Notes: generated by a model not told the origin, from the letters alone. A DNA stretch of 64,000 nt from Trichoplusia ni (GCF_003590095.1 NC_039478.1:17546001-17610000); one strand, 5' to 3'. Positions 23,917-36,961 are shown, numbered from the stretch's first letter. Numbers and translations: made by a program.

Positions 23917-24230
23917 ATATCTAACAAATTAGCTAAATTTTGGCCAAACAAGTTTTAGCCTCCAGAATCTAGGATCCGAAATTCTGTGGCCTTTATACAA
24001 CATCTGGCCTGGGCCAGGCAAACGGCGCTCGAAACGCCAGCGATCGCATTGATCCGACGTAATGACAACGAGCCTGCTTGCAAATGTTCCTATTGAACAT
24101 CGGGAATAGACAAATGAGTATTGAAATCGACGAACAGCAAAATCTGAATACGGTTTAACAGTTCCAATCGGGTCTAGGAAACATTCGATGATACTAGCCT
24201 TATTGTCCAAAAATATGCTTCGATTTTTTT
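23917..24230 (-). CDS. Candidate exon with 98-codon open frame, product unknown
   Basis: On the minus strand a TGCTTTACAG acceptor is followed by one open frame running to TAG at 23931-23929. Shortly after the stop comes GTAAGT (23916-23911). The frame has no ATG at its beginning, as expected of an internal or last exon. It is less AT-rich than its surroundings and includes the stretch CDRWRFERRLPGPGQ. The other two forward frames are closed early. Having the donor behind the stop is awkward for a coding exon. It would mean a spliced 3' UTR, a non-coding RNA exon, or chance. I recognise no domain. Confidence 0.25.
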
Positions 24231-25656
24231 CTGTAAAGCATTTTGTAATATAATAAATGTGTGTGATAACATAGGGAACGGTTTCATATTCAGAGCGATA
24301 AAATATAAAACTCCATTTAGGTTAGATAGATTTGGTCAGCCATGCATAAAATTAACTTTTACATGAACATCAAAAATGGTTCTAAAATAAAATTTGAACT
24401 TCGAATTGGGTCAGATTTTTTTGGTACTGGCACAAATTTGTGTTTTTATTTATTATGTTTGTGTATTTAAAAAAATATTTGTATTGGTAGGTATCGATAA
24501 TTTTTTCATCCACTATGTAATTGTACCAAAAAGTTTTCGCCAAGAATCCTGAATACTAAAGCCTGCCATCAATTTTAGACGATCAAATAAACAGAAAGAA
24601 CAAACGATTCAACTTGAGTTTCCTCGATTACTCTATAAAGTGAATCTTTACAACTCAATAAAACGTTTACAGTAGACATTCAAAGGAGGCACAAACACCG
24701 TTCTAAGTCCCGTTTACTCCGCCGACTCATCCTTAGGACATAGAGCTTTCTTTGACGTTAGTTAGCATGGAAATTGAGTTCGCTTGACACGTTTACTGGG
24801 TGCTTCGGGCTCACACATGTTCGTAGAAACCTTTGAGGCGGTGATTTAGTTTTAAAGAAAATGCTTAGTCTTGTTAAACGCGTTTCGTACGTGTAGAGTG
24901 GCTTTGCATAAGCTCCTCGTTTAAAGTGTGATAAGGTTTAATCCGTGTTACAGCGCCTTCAACTGTTTTATGTGTTGTTATGTTTTGCTTGTATAAATTT
25001 TTATCTTGGGGTCTTTGTGAGATGAAAGTGGTCTTAATGTTTTAGGTAATTTACAGTATTAAAATTGGAAAATTTAATTTTTAATTTATTTTTTTAATTA
25101 TTAAATAAAAATTGGCAAAAGCTTTAAGTGACGTTTTTTGGCGATATTTTCAATTTTCTCAAAAAGTTTACGAAAATCTCATAGCAACATTTCTTTTCAA
25201 ACATGGTTTACTTGTAAGCACACGAATTGTACTTTTAAAACACTTAAAAATTTATACTATCATGTTGTGCATATCAAGAATTAAAAAAAAACCGATGAAA
25301 CGTCTTAATATTATAAAAAAAATTGCTTGCGTAAAAAGCGTTGAGATCTTACTTACATTAAAATAACTTTTAAATGAAATGTTTGATCTTTAAAAGTTCA
25401 ATGTTATCATAAAGTATGAAAATAGACGACTAAGAAAAAAAAGAATTTTCAGTTTCAGTCATAGTAATATACAAGTTATGATATAAAACTGTCTGCATAA
25501 TAGTAAGCAAAAAGCAGCATTTTTCATCTTTACTTATTAGTTCTTACAATATTTCGTAACAAAATATATTTTAGATAGTTTATTTAATTAGGCAATTGAT
25601 TCTTAAAAAACAATAGAATCATCTTACATGGCTTTAAAAACGCTTTTTTAATAAAC
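24231..25656. other. No gene seen
   Basis: A less AT-rich stretch at about 24690-24920 stands out without any coding frame. The 84-codon frame at 25112-25366 is AT/poly-A reading. Confidence 0.5.
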
Positions 25657-25781
25657 GACTCCCGCAGTAAGGAATTTAATTCTTGTGTCGCGGGGGGTTT
25701 CATAAACATTCAATTCACATGCACATAGACACCTAGACTCAGGACATCAGGATGACACAAATGCTAGTCCTACGCTTTATT
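25657..25781 (-). mobile_element. tRNA-derived SINE, family C, 3' part
   Basis: Read on the plus strand: GACTCCCGCAGTAAGGAATT, CTTGTGTCGCGGGGGGTTTC, CATGCACATAGACACC, GACTCAGGACATCAGGA and ATGCTAGTCCTACGC. It is the best preserved tail of the family in the window. The tRNA-like head is lost just after TCCTACGC. Confidence 0.65.
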
Positions 25782-26204
25782 CCTTCAAATTGACCTGCAT
25801 TTGGTTATTAAATTAGTTATAGTAAAAAGGAGGTTGAATCACCTTTTCTATTTAAACACGTTTTATTGCTGATATAAAACAACAAATTTTTATACCTCTG
25901 CTGAAACTTGTGGTTGGTATTAAAGTGTTCCAGTTACAGCGGGATGTGGTTTCAGTGGAATGGTATCTCGAAACCAGGTGATACACATTGCCAAGTGGTA
26001 TGCCTCACATATTTATAAAACCATTGGATATTCAAACATCAAACTAAAATGTGTTTTGTGGTAGACATGTGTTAAATCTTGTGAAGTTTCTTAGTTATGG
26101 CAACTCTACATCTTGATTTACATCGAATACATACATTAACTCTACTCTTGGAAAACAAGTGGCTTCTTAAAAAAACATTTTCTAGGTAAAAAACATACCT
26201 AGAT

Positions 26205-26455
26205 ATCACGATAACACAATATGTATCTTTTGTGTTAATCCAATGTGTCAGCTATCATCCTACCAAATTTCATCGAAATCGGTATAGCCATTTCTAAGCC
26301 AATTAAGAGCTAAGGTTAAGTCCGAATCTAGTTGAGCTATCCAGACAGCTATGCGTGAGTATACGTCATAAACACTATGAAGAGGTAAACTAATATGCAT
26401 CCACTTACACAAACACACACAGATAGTTTCGCATCTATAATATTAGTATAATAAC
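26205..26455 (+). repeat. R2-type repeat with a diverged middle
   Basis: CTACCAAATTTCATCGAAATCGGTATAGCC is the typical inner block, and AGTTTCGCATCTATAATATTAGTATAAT the typical 3' end. About 100 bp between them do not match and may be a small insertion. The 5' ACTAGC block is not seen. Confidence 0.5.
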
Positions 26456-27090
26456 TATACACACCTATATATTTATCTTCATACGCTTGTCCTACAGAGA
26501 TTTACTGCTTTATACACCCACAATATTCCAAACACAACTTTAGTAAACAAACATGGCTGCAAAACAAACAGTTAAGGATATGTAAATTTAAATCGGATTC
26601 ATCCTAATCGGTGTTAACAAATCAACTGGCCCGGTAAGCCGAATTAAAGCAATAGGTTTAACAAAACAATATCAAACACTTGACTTTACACATTCACCCT
26701 AAAGATTTAAAGGTCTTGGTTTTATTAGACCTGGTTTCTGGAAAACAAATCGAAGTAATCGGTTAGCGAATAGACTGATCACGACTTTGGTTGAACATGT
26801 GACTTAAATATAAGGTACCCTATCACAGCGCTAAATGTGAAATGTAAGACGATTAACAAATTTTCTAGTCATCAGCGTTCGAGTAACCGGCTGTGAAACT
26901 TTTTTAGTCTAGTTCGAAATTACAGAAATGGTGCCGACTTTGCTTCGTCCCTAATTACTTCTTCAGACTGCCTGCGATGTCGTTAAGACAAGTTTTTGGA
27001 CCTAAAGCGCTAGTTTCAAGTAATGGAATTACTTCGCAACCATTTGAATCCTTTTTGGTTTTACTGTCAGATTAAATAATTTTTATTTTA
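26456..27090. other. No gene seen
   Basis: Nothing identifiable apart from AT-rich unique sequence. Confidence 0.5.
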
Positions 27091-27330
27091 AACTTGTTGT
27101 TCCCGTGACTTCGTCCGCAAGGAGTTTAACGAAAAATACATTCCTTTATTTTATTTTAGATTTTTTTTCCAAATTGTAGGTAGTCCAAGTAACTCCTTAT
27201 TTCATTAGCTACCTGCTAGTGAAAGTCATTTCAAAATCGATTGAGCCATTTCAGAGATTATCAGATATAAAAGGACTAACAGACGGATAAAAAATTATGT
27301 AATGAACCGGATATATTCATATAGTAGATA
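27091..27330 (+). repeat. R2-type repeat, degraded
   Basis: It starts AACTTGTTGTTCCCGTGACT TCGTCCGC and keeps AGTGAAAGTCATTTCAAAATCG and GACTAACAGACGG. The 3' TATTAGT end is worn. Confidence 0.6.
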
Positions 27331-28620
27331 AAAACGGTTATTTCAATGTTAAAAACAGACGCACCATATTTACATATACATACGTATAAATTAAGTCAAT
27401 CAATTTTAGACTGGGCAAATAATAGAGAAAATTGCTTTTGAATCTGCCAGCATTACCGATCTTTTATAGTTATTTTAATGCCATGTCCAATTAAAATGTG
27501 GAAAAAAAGTGTTTTAATTAGTCGATCTGAAACACAATGCAAAATCAATGCGTCTGAACTCATACCAGTGCATTTCGAACGGAACAATAACTTTTTCAAA
27601 CTCTCCAAACTTTATTTTCAAATAGCAGTGAAAATTTCGTTTCAATTAAGCGTTATGAAAACAATATACAAATTCAAAAGAATGTTCAATTAAAATCGAT
27701 CTATACCTGTATAAATGTAGAACTACGTTCAAATACTTATGTGAGAGTATAGCAATACTTTTACTAATTTTGTATGTTAAAAATGTATCAATAATAATTT
27801 TAATTTCCGCCAACTATCTTGAATCTTGGAAGAGGAACGTTAACATTTATAGCATCCTTTCAATGCCAGATTACTGACAATTCCGGTAAGTCAGTTGCAC
27901 GCTATGCGGTGACAGCTACTTTCAAGAGGGTACACCCACAAATTCGTAAGCCAGTTTCCTTGTTGGCGCGCAGCGGGTTAAGGAAGTCATATTTTATTTT
28001 GTTTTATATCGATTTGTTTTCGGTAACGTTAGAAATATGAAAGTGGACGTCAAAGCCATCTGATGTTTTACGATCATTCATGGACTGATTAAGAATAATA
28101 GGTAAGTGTATAATTAACATTTCTGCCCGTGAGCCACTTCTAAAACATACCTAAGTACTTTTTTCTAGGTATTATGAAAAAAATCTTGTAACAAATGCAT
28201 ACAATTTATTGTGAGCTCAGATCGATTTCGTTCGATGTATGTAACTGACACATCTTTTGAAAAGAAATGCCATTTCCATACGTTTATTTTTCAATGAGCT
28301 ATTTCTAGCATTACTGACATTCGTAAATAGTATTTAATATGTTACATGCTTAAAAGTTCATTGTATTGTATGTATCCAATAAATCAGTTATTTGAAACCA
28401 CTGGGATAGTTTCCCGAGTGTTAGCCTCTATTATAAATACTGTGGTTTTGAGAATGACTTGTATGCAATTTCAATTATTATTTGTAAAACTTTTACTAAC
28501 CTCGCCGTGTCGCATATCCCTGTGTCTAATTACATGAGAAGGGAAAATGCGTTCACCGTTTTTAGACGATAGTGGTACCATTTCAAGCATATAACATCTA
28601 TCCTATATGACACTTATATG
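27331..28620. other. No gene seen
   Basis: A donor-like CCGGTAAGTC at about 27884 sits in a 73-codon plus frame (27819-28040). I found no convincing acceptor upstream and did not call an exon. Frames at 27478 and 28346 have no support. Confidence 0.5.
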
Positions 28621-28624
28621 AATG

Positions 28625-28832
28625 ACTAGCTTTTCGCCCGCGGCTTTGCCCGCGTCGATGTCAGTTATATCGCGTTTCCAAGAGAACTCTTCAAAAGTCC
28701 GGGATAAAAACAATGTTCTTTCTCAAAGTCAACTCGATCTCTGTGCCAAATTTCATTAAAATCAGTGGTTTCGACGTGAAAACGTAACAGACAGACAGAG
28801 TTACTTTCGAATTTATAATATTATATTAGTAG
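28625..28832 (+). repeat. R2-type repeat, full length
   Basis: It starts ACTAGCTTTTCGCCCGCGGC and has an inner CTGTGCCAAATTTCATTAAAATC block and a CAGACAGACAGAG run. It ends ATTTATAATATTATATTAGT. The inner block about following a primer of an 'A in the third person' is shared with 26205-26455. It is a common lepidopteran layout in my experience. Confidence 0.75.
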
Positions 28833-30690
28833 GCATGTAAATTCTATAGGTTGGACAGATGTGACAAACTGAAGAAATCCGCTAATAAAGCTAATTCCCT
28901 AAAAGCACAATGTTATATTTTCCGAATTATAAATTGGTCGATGAAATCTCACCTACCGGTCGGTTTTATGAATAAAGCGTATTACCTTTTCAACTAAGAG
29001 ACATGAAGTGTTTACAAAAAGTGCGGCAACTATCCCAGTTTCACTATACTTTTATTAAACTCTGATTTTAATACGTGTTTTCCCAACAATAACTTCCGGG
29101 AAATCTCTCATAATTTTGTTTTCATACCGTTAATACTAAAGTATTACGTGCGGCGGCCATTTTAATTCGGAGTGCACTGAAAGTTATGCGTTTCAGTCAA
29201 GCGGGCGAACAACATTTATCAAATTAAGTGCGCGTTTATTATTGTTCCGGATTATAATTTTCGAGTCTGTTTTGTTTTTTTTTACTGCATAAATTTATAA
29301 AATAAATTCAACAGCAGACAACGTGGGCGCTCAGGCTAACTAAATCAGATGGGGTCAGTAAGCATAAATATAAAACTAGATAATTCAAAGTCAACAGCCC
29401 ATACTTGTAAATTATTGTTAGAAAACCCAACGATTTGCACAGAAATTAACATTTTAGCATAACATATTAGCATTTGGTTTTATTAGGTATTACGGCAAAT
29501 TCAAACAGTATTTTATATTGTCTCTATTTTCCTGTAAAATATTTAATCCCCTAGAAGTAAGGTGAAAAATATTTTATAATCCACAATCAAAAATTTTCTG
29601 AAATATTTAGTTCTATAACTACTCAAAGTATACAGATATGTTACGAGTTTGACGTTTCACTTTTGTTTCAAGCAGAGTTCGAAAAGTTTGTGAGAGACAT
29701 TTGTTGATTGATGAGTATATCTATAAGAAAATACCGAAAACTAAAACAAAGTTAAGAATATAAGTCTCTGTACGTGACCTAAAAGTTTCCTTTTATCAGA
29801 AGGGATCCGTATAAAACATATAGGAGCAAACAGACAGTCGTCTTTGAGATTTTAAACTTACTTATTAATGTCTAGAAATCTTTACGATGTACTTCTTAAT
29901 AGTACTCTCTCAGTCATCACTAATAGGAAAGAAAAAACATATCTGGAACTCAGCTAGTATTGCCGTAGCAGGCTTTAATGAGCTAAAAGAAATACATAAG
30001 TAATGATTCATCCTGCGCACATAAGAAAAGCCATTTTATATTTAAATTCTTAAAATAAAAAAGAGATGTCTGACATCGTTATCAACTACAAAAACAAATA
30101 TTTATAACAGTATTTTTTCTTAATATATTTACAAAATACTTAACTGTTACATTCCTATATCAATACAAATACTACCTATTACGCTGTTACGTAATATTTG
30201 ACGAGTAACATTTTGCTATCTAAAAATGTAGCGTCGGATTTGAGTGTTGGTACTCGAGTTTTTTTGGTAACAGATAAAATATTGATATGAAATATTGGTT
30301 GTAGGTGCCGAAATAAGTTTGTGTTATAGGTTACGAAAACAGAAGTGCTTTTTCATGCTACAGTAATGTGATAAAACTGGTTAAGTGCAGACGGATTTGC
30401 GTATAAAGTGATCCGTCGGTACTAGATAACACAAGTCGGTATTTATTATTATTATAACAGGATCCAATGATTGATTTATTGAAATGATTGATTGAGGGCC
30501 AATGTACAGAATTGACTGAGCGTAGGTATATAAATATTTCCGGGTAAATACGTGATATAGTTTTTATATTACGATTTTTAGCTACAAGTAAAAATCATTA
30601 AGGTTGTTTTTTTTTGCTTCATTAAAAAAAGATTGAAATATTATAAAATAATTGAGGAATCAATGGTATACTTTCAAAACTTAGTTATCC
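28833..30690. other. No gene seen
   Basis: GCGGCCATTTTA at 29153-29164 repeats the motif at 4191-4202 and sits in a short GC-rich patch (29148-29236). The remainder is AT-rich. Confidence 0.5.
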
Positions 30691-30895
30691 GTAGTAATAT
30701 TATAAATGGGAATGTAAGTTTGTTTGTTACGCTTTCACGCAAGAAATACTTAACCGATCGTCATGAAACTTTGCACACATGTTCTCAGAGGAATAAGAAG
30801 TAACATAGGATTCGTTTTACTTGACTTGAAAAAAAACAGGTAATGATTATGCTTTACTTTTTCCACATGGTCAGAGTCGCGGGCGAGCGCTAGGC
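30691..30895 (-). repeat. R2-type repeat, full length
   Basis: On the plus strand it reads GTAGTAATATTATAAATGGG, GTTTGTTACGCTTTCACGC, CGATCGTCATGAAACTTTGC and finally AGTCGCGGGCGAGCGCTAGG. That is the reverse of the standard start and end, so it lies on the minus strand. Confidence 0.7.
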
Positions 30896-33673
30896 TAAAA
30901 TAAATTACAACCATAATATTTGTATTTAAATTTTAATTCATGCCATAAATTATGAAAACATCACATCTGTTGTGCAGAAAACGTTAGCGAAAGATCTGCA
31001 AATAGAACGACAACAACCAAAAACGGTTGGAAGACATGAATAGAAAATCTGTCTTCATTTTATATGTATTTTCATGAATCTGTTACACGTTTCCCTTTAT
31101 TTATGTCCTATTCACAAGTTTTCAAATGTATTTCAAAAGGCTAACGATGTTTTTTAAAGCTTAGCTTCTTTCTCAATCGTTGGGATAACGTCATTTTTAT
31201 TTGCAACAGAGATTCTGAATTCGTTCATTATGAGTGAGATAGCCAGTTTGTAAAAGGAACACTGTAATTTGTTTCTTTTTTGTTTTAATGTAGTTTTGAC
31301 GATACGATCGCGAAAGAAGGTTTTATTCAGAGTTGTGTAAATAAATTAATAGGCTTATTTCTTTGAATCGTATTAGTCAATTCTTTCTTCTTTTTACTTA
31401 AACTTTGAGTACAAAGATTTTTTCGGATTTTTCATTAAGACTATTTTTCAATTTTTAGAACAGTAGTCAGACCATCATTAAGCCTCATCAAATACTATTT
31501 TGTGTAAGATTTTGAAAATTGTTAATGCACGAATATTCCGTGTATTTATAAAGAGACCTGTCGTATAAGATACTTAAACTCTGCAGATTGTTACTTTTGT
31601 CTTAATTAATTTGATCTTTTATTTTGCACCAAATTAACTGACATCTCCTGACAATATTATATTATACAAATATTACCTTTTTCCAAGAGGAAAAAGATCC
31701 AAATCACATTGTACAACATCGGTACGAGTGACCTAGATTCACTTATCTCGGCTCTCGATATAAATATATTGATTTACAAACATTAAATGTAAAACTACTG
31801 ATACCTGTCAGCATGGACCGGCTGACAAATCCACGTTTTGTTTCACGTATTAAATAACATATTTTAAGATATTTCAAATTATAAAAAAGAATGTATAAGT
31901 TATTATAGTTACCTACCAGAGAACGGCAGTGACAAACGGCTTTTCCAAGTCTAACAGTAATTAATATAATTGCATCAGAATATGTTTTTTGCTGTACCCC
32001 GAATTTTAGCAACAATTATAGCTATACATAAAATTAGACAAAGAAACAGCTACTACCTACTATTTATTTCATTCTTTTTAGATCGGCCCCTTCGTGAAAA
32101 AAAATCGGAACTCTCAGATTTGTACCCAGTCTAAAGTAAAATCGTAAGATCTTGGAGTAATCAGTGCACTTACATACACGTAAAAAAATACACAGCCAAT
32201 AGAAAACAAGTACCTTTTTGGATTCGGTAAAAAAAACAGTCATAGTTGTTATTAGTAATAATTGTCGATTCACTAAACAGAAAACACGTTTTTAATAAAA
32301 ATCGAAGTTAGTAGTAGAATGTAGAGGAGCACGCAGATAAAACAGCAAGGCTCGACTACGTTATACATAATATTTAATATTATTAAAAGAATTATAGTTT
32401 TCCCCAGAGTACTCTTTATGTTTAGTCTACAAACCAAGGGCAAACAACGTATCATATGTGGACTATAACTATATAATATGACAAATTATATTAACGCGGT
32501 CCTAATCAATAACTTAACGTTGACAGTAATGTAGTTTCTGTATTCCTGTGAACCTAACGAAGTAATTGAGTGTATAATTAATTTGTACTGTCGACTATTA
32601 AGTCCTAGATGATATATTTCTTATCATTAAATACAGCCACAAAGTATCTCTATTTTTTTTCAGTGATAAAAAAATATATTCTCACGATTTATTGCAAAAA
32701 AACTAAAAAAATTGTTTCAAAAGACAAGATACCAATTGACAAAGAAATTAGGATTAAAAAAACCGTAATTATGACAGTAATTAAATGTGCCGACGCTTTT
32801 GTAAAACCGATAGGAAAAAAAGAACACCAATTTGTAACCATTCGAAAATGGAACAAGATTATTTTTTAATAAATCTTCATTTTTCCCGGATTACATGCCA
32901 GCATTCGCTTTGTATGCGAAATTTGACATTAGAGAGTTGATGACATTCATTTAAAAATGGAATCTTTTGACGGCAAAGCGCGCTTTGAGTGGCATAATGA
33001 CATTACGGAACTTACCGACAAAACCAGATTTTAGTCGTTAAAACTTTTCAGGTCCTTGTTTTGTAATGTCCCAAATCCAAACGACTGGTATAGTGTTGCC
33101 CTGTAATTATGGTGTAAAGTTGGGGAATTTTGGGGAAACTGTAGACTTATATGGTGGCTGAATTTTTATGATTTTAAATTTTGTTAAATTAAACTTTCGT
33201 TAGTTATTTCTAGATTAGAAAAAATGTCATAAGTTCATTCTACGTATAGAAATACATATTGCATAAATTGTCTTACATTTTATATAAAATATCTTGTCGT
33301 TTCTAAATTATAGTTAATTCTGTTTCTACATAACTGTCTTTGATAAGAACACACGAAAAGTAAAACAAAACAAAGAATTTTCAGAACTAAAACGGACTTG
33401 CCACAAATGAAAATAGATAAAACAAGATCCACAAACCTTTTTACGAGGCAGCTCGTTCGGACGGTGCACCACAACACTCGTAAACAGCCACAAACAATAA
33501 AGTTTCAGTTATCTTCGGCCAATATATTCCACAGTTTCTATTTTACTTTCAAAGTTTAAATAAAAAAAATCGAACACTTCTCGAAATTAATAAAACTTTT
33601 TAAGAATAAAACGTATTTAAAATCTTAAACCAGTAGTATTTGACTTTAGTTTCTTTTATTTTTTTAATTAGAA
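30896..33673. other. No gene seen
   Basis: Long AT-rich stretch. Frames at 31743-32455 (minus), 32609-32869 (plus) and 33280-33477 (minus) are hydrophobic or Lys/Ile-rich as AT-rich random sequence gives. I see no classified repeat. Confidence 0.5.
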
Positions 33674-33880
33674 TTGAAGTTGTGCTGCGTATTGCGCTTA
33701 CAGCCAAGTTTTGATGTTTATCGTGTTGTTGACGGCTTGTACCGCTACAGAGGTTCGCATCGGTCGCTGGCTGTGTACAGACTGAGCGAGCGTTCGCCTA
33801 CGCTGCCCGTCCGCACCAGCCTACGTTCATATTTTGAAAATATGAGCAGTAAGGAACTAAGGACTAGAGTACACTTATAA
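33674..33880 (+). other. CpG-dense patch with a 68-codon open frame
   Basis: Between about 33716 and 33828 the base composition changes sharply: more than ten CG dinucleotides in roughly 110 bp, against very few on either side. A TTGCGCTTACAG acceptor-like site (about 33692-33703) opens an Arg/Ser-rich frame, but no donor is obvious. A second frame starting with ATG at about 33715 reads MFIVLLTACTATEVRIG, signal-peptide-like, but stops after 23 codons. CATATTTTgAAAATATG (33828-33844) closes the patch. It could be a promoter or first exon, or an exotic repeat. Confidence 0.3.
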
Positions 33881-36866
33881 ATTTGTAAAGAGGTTGTGTT
33901 AATACTAACCTTTTTGATAAAAATTACTATGTTGGTTAAATACTTTAGATTATAAATAGAAATCTAAATTAAATGTACTCGTGCTTCACATTTTAGTAGT
34001 TAAATTAATCTCAAAACGTTAGCTTTATTATTCCAAGGAATTTATGCCTAGACATAATCATGTGTAGTATGTGTGAAATGCTGATATTATTCAAACAGTT
34101 ATCGTTAGACGAAAGAAATTCTCGGCACGAATTTCGAAATCTTGGCTTCCAGCCAAACAGAATATTGAAGTAGTAAAAGGTGTAATATACTTAAAATTGT
34201 TCACAATCAGAAATAGTAAGTCAGCGAGATATCTTAACATAGAAAGATGTTAGATATCTCATCTATGAGATAACTTATCAGAAATTGTTTGTTTGTGTTC
34301 GTCACTTTTGAGGTATAAACAAAAATATATTTTTGTTGGAATATAACTGCATGATTAGGATCGATGATGACTGTATACAAGGATTTTTGTAATGCCAGAT
34401 CATGTTTTGAGTATTGATTCAATCATGGAAATATTAGCGTACCCAGATAATGGGCACCTGATGTCAATTTTAAGATAACATTTTTAAATAATAAAAACAA
34501 GTTACCAAGTTCTTGAAAATAATAAAGTGTCTACCAAAACACCAGTTCCAAATTAAATAATAATATGTATGTTACGAAAATACAAATTCATTTTTCATTC
34601 ACTTACTTTTCAACCAATATTGTTTAGTGCATGAAAGTCTCCCATACACAACTAAGGCTACCCACTCACGGTCCACTAAAACCGCGAGCGGTTACTTCAT
34701 TCCGGGATTTATTATTCAAACATTTTGCAAAGACTGGCCGCATGTGGCCGGCAGCGTACGTTAGGCTCGAAATGTATGCATAAAGTAGTTAAATGTTTGC
34801 TAACTAGATTGGTACCGTATTGTAACTAGCCGGTTTCAAAACAGGCATGTGCACATTGACCTTAATTGTAATATGCTTAGCTGATTAATTCGTACAAAAA
34901 AATTGCAATTTTGTCTTTTTTGACAGTATTTTTATAGTCACTATCGCGAGAATTATACATTTTATGAATGATGTAACGGTTTACTAACTCAAGAGTATAA
35001 TTTTGTCTTGTTTGACAAATTGTGATCAATAGATAGTAATTGAGTAATTTGGATCGATAGCCCGTGAGATGGATTTTTTAAAGTGATGGATTTTTTAATA
35101 TATTTTTAGTTATATTATTATAAAAAATCTATTATTAATGTTTGGAATACAAATGCATTTAGAAATATATGTAATTCCTTCAATAGGATCACAAAAAAAC
35201 TAGCAATCACGATGTAACTACTCCAGTGGTTATTACAGGGATTAATTTGAAACTCAGAGACACAGATTATTCAAGATTTTATTTTCCGAAATGTTGTACA
35301 CAGGCAGTGTTACCCTGTGTGGTTTAACAAACATGACGGTTACCCGACCGCACTTTTGCGTTGAATTTGGAACGTCCTTGAATATTCCTTTTGTCTAGCT
35401 CAAAGTGCAAGTGTTTTTTGTGACAGTAAAAATGCATATAGCGCGGTGACAACTGTAGGGATTGGTGCAAGGTACTTTGTGTAAAAGGCTACGCCAGGAT
35501 ATATAGCACATGACTCATTTCCAAGCCGTTTGTATCGTGGTAGTCGCTGAAAGACGAAGTAGAAAGGTTTTTGTTATTATAACTGTCCAAGTTTTTATAC
35601 GGCATGTTAGACAGTGAATATTTTTTGAGTTTTCTTTTAATTTGTTCTGTATATGTTAAGCACACATATTTTCCCATGTTGCAAATTGTTTTAATTTAAT
35701 GCAACACAGAATATCAGGGCACTTTTTTACCCATCAACCGTGTAGCAGCCCTAAAAATGTAAAACACGCAGCAAAATAAACAAAATAATAAACGGCTTCC
35801 GTATTTCTTGGTAAAGAAAAGTTATTTTAAGTTTTACTTTTGTTTACTTTCGAAATAAAGATTATTTTTTTCTGGAAAACGTTCCGCTTATTGCGAAAAT
35901 TGGTGACTTTGGGACGAACTTTGACTTTTACTTCTTCGCGAATTTAAAAAAGTATGCAGAATTGCCTTTGCTTATTGATTTATGAAAATATTTGTACTGT
36001 ACTATGTTTTTTAGTCTCCTCTGTCAGTATCATTTTATTTAGCATGAACACACGTTGCCGAGACCGATAGTACTGATAACTTTATTTCACGCTCAACACT
36101 ACCTGTAATTCGTCATGAGCCTATGATTATAAGCCCCGAAAAAAAAGATTCTGGTCACATGTGACTTAATAAGGTCTTTATGCATGTGGCTTGAATGATA
36201 ATATCCCCTCCCCGCTCAAACACAAGGAATAATTTCCAATAAGGCTTAATTAAAAGCGATCTAAGGTCGAAAAAAGAACAAAAAACAACCTTTTTTGATT
36301 AATTAACAAATCGCTAATCCCATAATCCTAAGAATATTTTTGTGACAATTTCCATATAACGTCTCACTCACAACTCTTCAGATACCGTATAAAACAAACT
36401 TTGGAAAAAGTTAAAGCTTTTAAAATCGCGACTAAGTAAACACAGCATTATTATTTTAGCATAAACATAAATATTTGCGTGGTACGGCTTCACCGGTCGA
36501 GTGGAAACGGGTTGGCGAAGCACTATTATATTGAGTTTTGTGAGGGATATTTCTGTCATCAAGAAAATGTATGAATAAACGGGAAAATCTGATCATTTTT
36601 GAGAGATTTGTTTTGGTTTTAGTAAGCATTAGGTTAGACCTACTCTTGAAATATAAAGTGCTTAGTTTTAGGCACATTATTTTTTATTTAGGGAGTAACT
36701 TTGTTTTAATGTTCTTGAAACTAGTATTATAGAAATTATATACCTACTGAATATCCGTTTGAGTTTTGAACTTTCGTGTCGAAAAGTGTGCAGTTTTAAA
36801 ACATCTACACAATACATAAGTATAGTTTTTATTTCATGTTAATTACACAATAACAACTATTATTTT
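33881..36866. other. No gene seen
   Basis: A mildly GC-richer spot at 34660-34765 holds AACCGCgaGCGGTT (34680-34693) and two TGGCC blocks separated by GCATG. No frame or repeat can be supported elsewhere in this stretch. Confidence 0.5.
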
Positions 36867-36950
36867 GAGCAAGCAATAGACCGGACAGAGTGGAAGAATC
36901 TAAGGGAGGCCTTTGCCCTGCAGTGTGAAAGTAACGGCTGAAAAAAAAAA
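36867..36950 (+). mobile_element. Extreme 3' end of a LINE reverse-transcriptase ORF with poly(A)
   Basis: An in-frame stretch with residues AIDRTEWKNLREAFALQ ends at TGA (36939-36941), followed directly by ten to eleven A. This matches the C-terminal pattern (R-x-x-W-x-x-L-x-x-A-x-x-x-Q) of lepidopteran non-LTR element reverse-transcriptase frames as I know it. AACTATTATTTT (36855-36866) and AACTGTTATTTT (36950-36961) flank it as a 12-bp target duplication with one mismatch. The insertion is thus 5'-truncated to about 84 bp, the usual fate of LINE copies. Confidence 0.7.
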
Positions 36951-36961
36951 ACTGTTATTTT

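Noticed and set aside
27819..28040. Possible plus-strand exon with a GTAAGT donor
   Set aside because: No convincing acceptor for an exon of sensible length was found upstream, and the frame simply reads through the donor.
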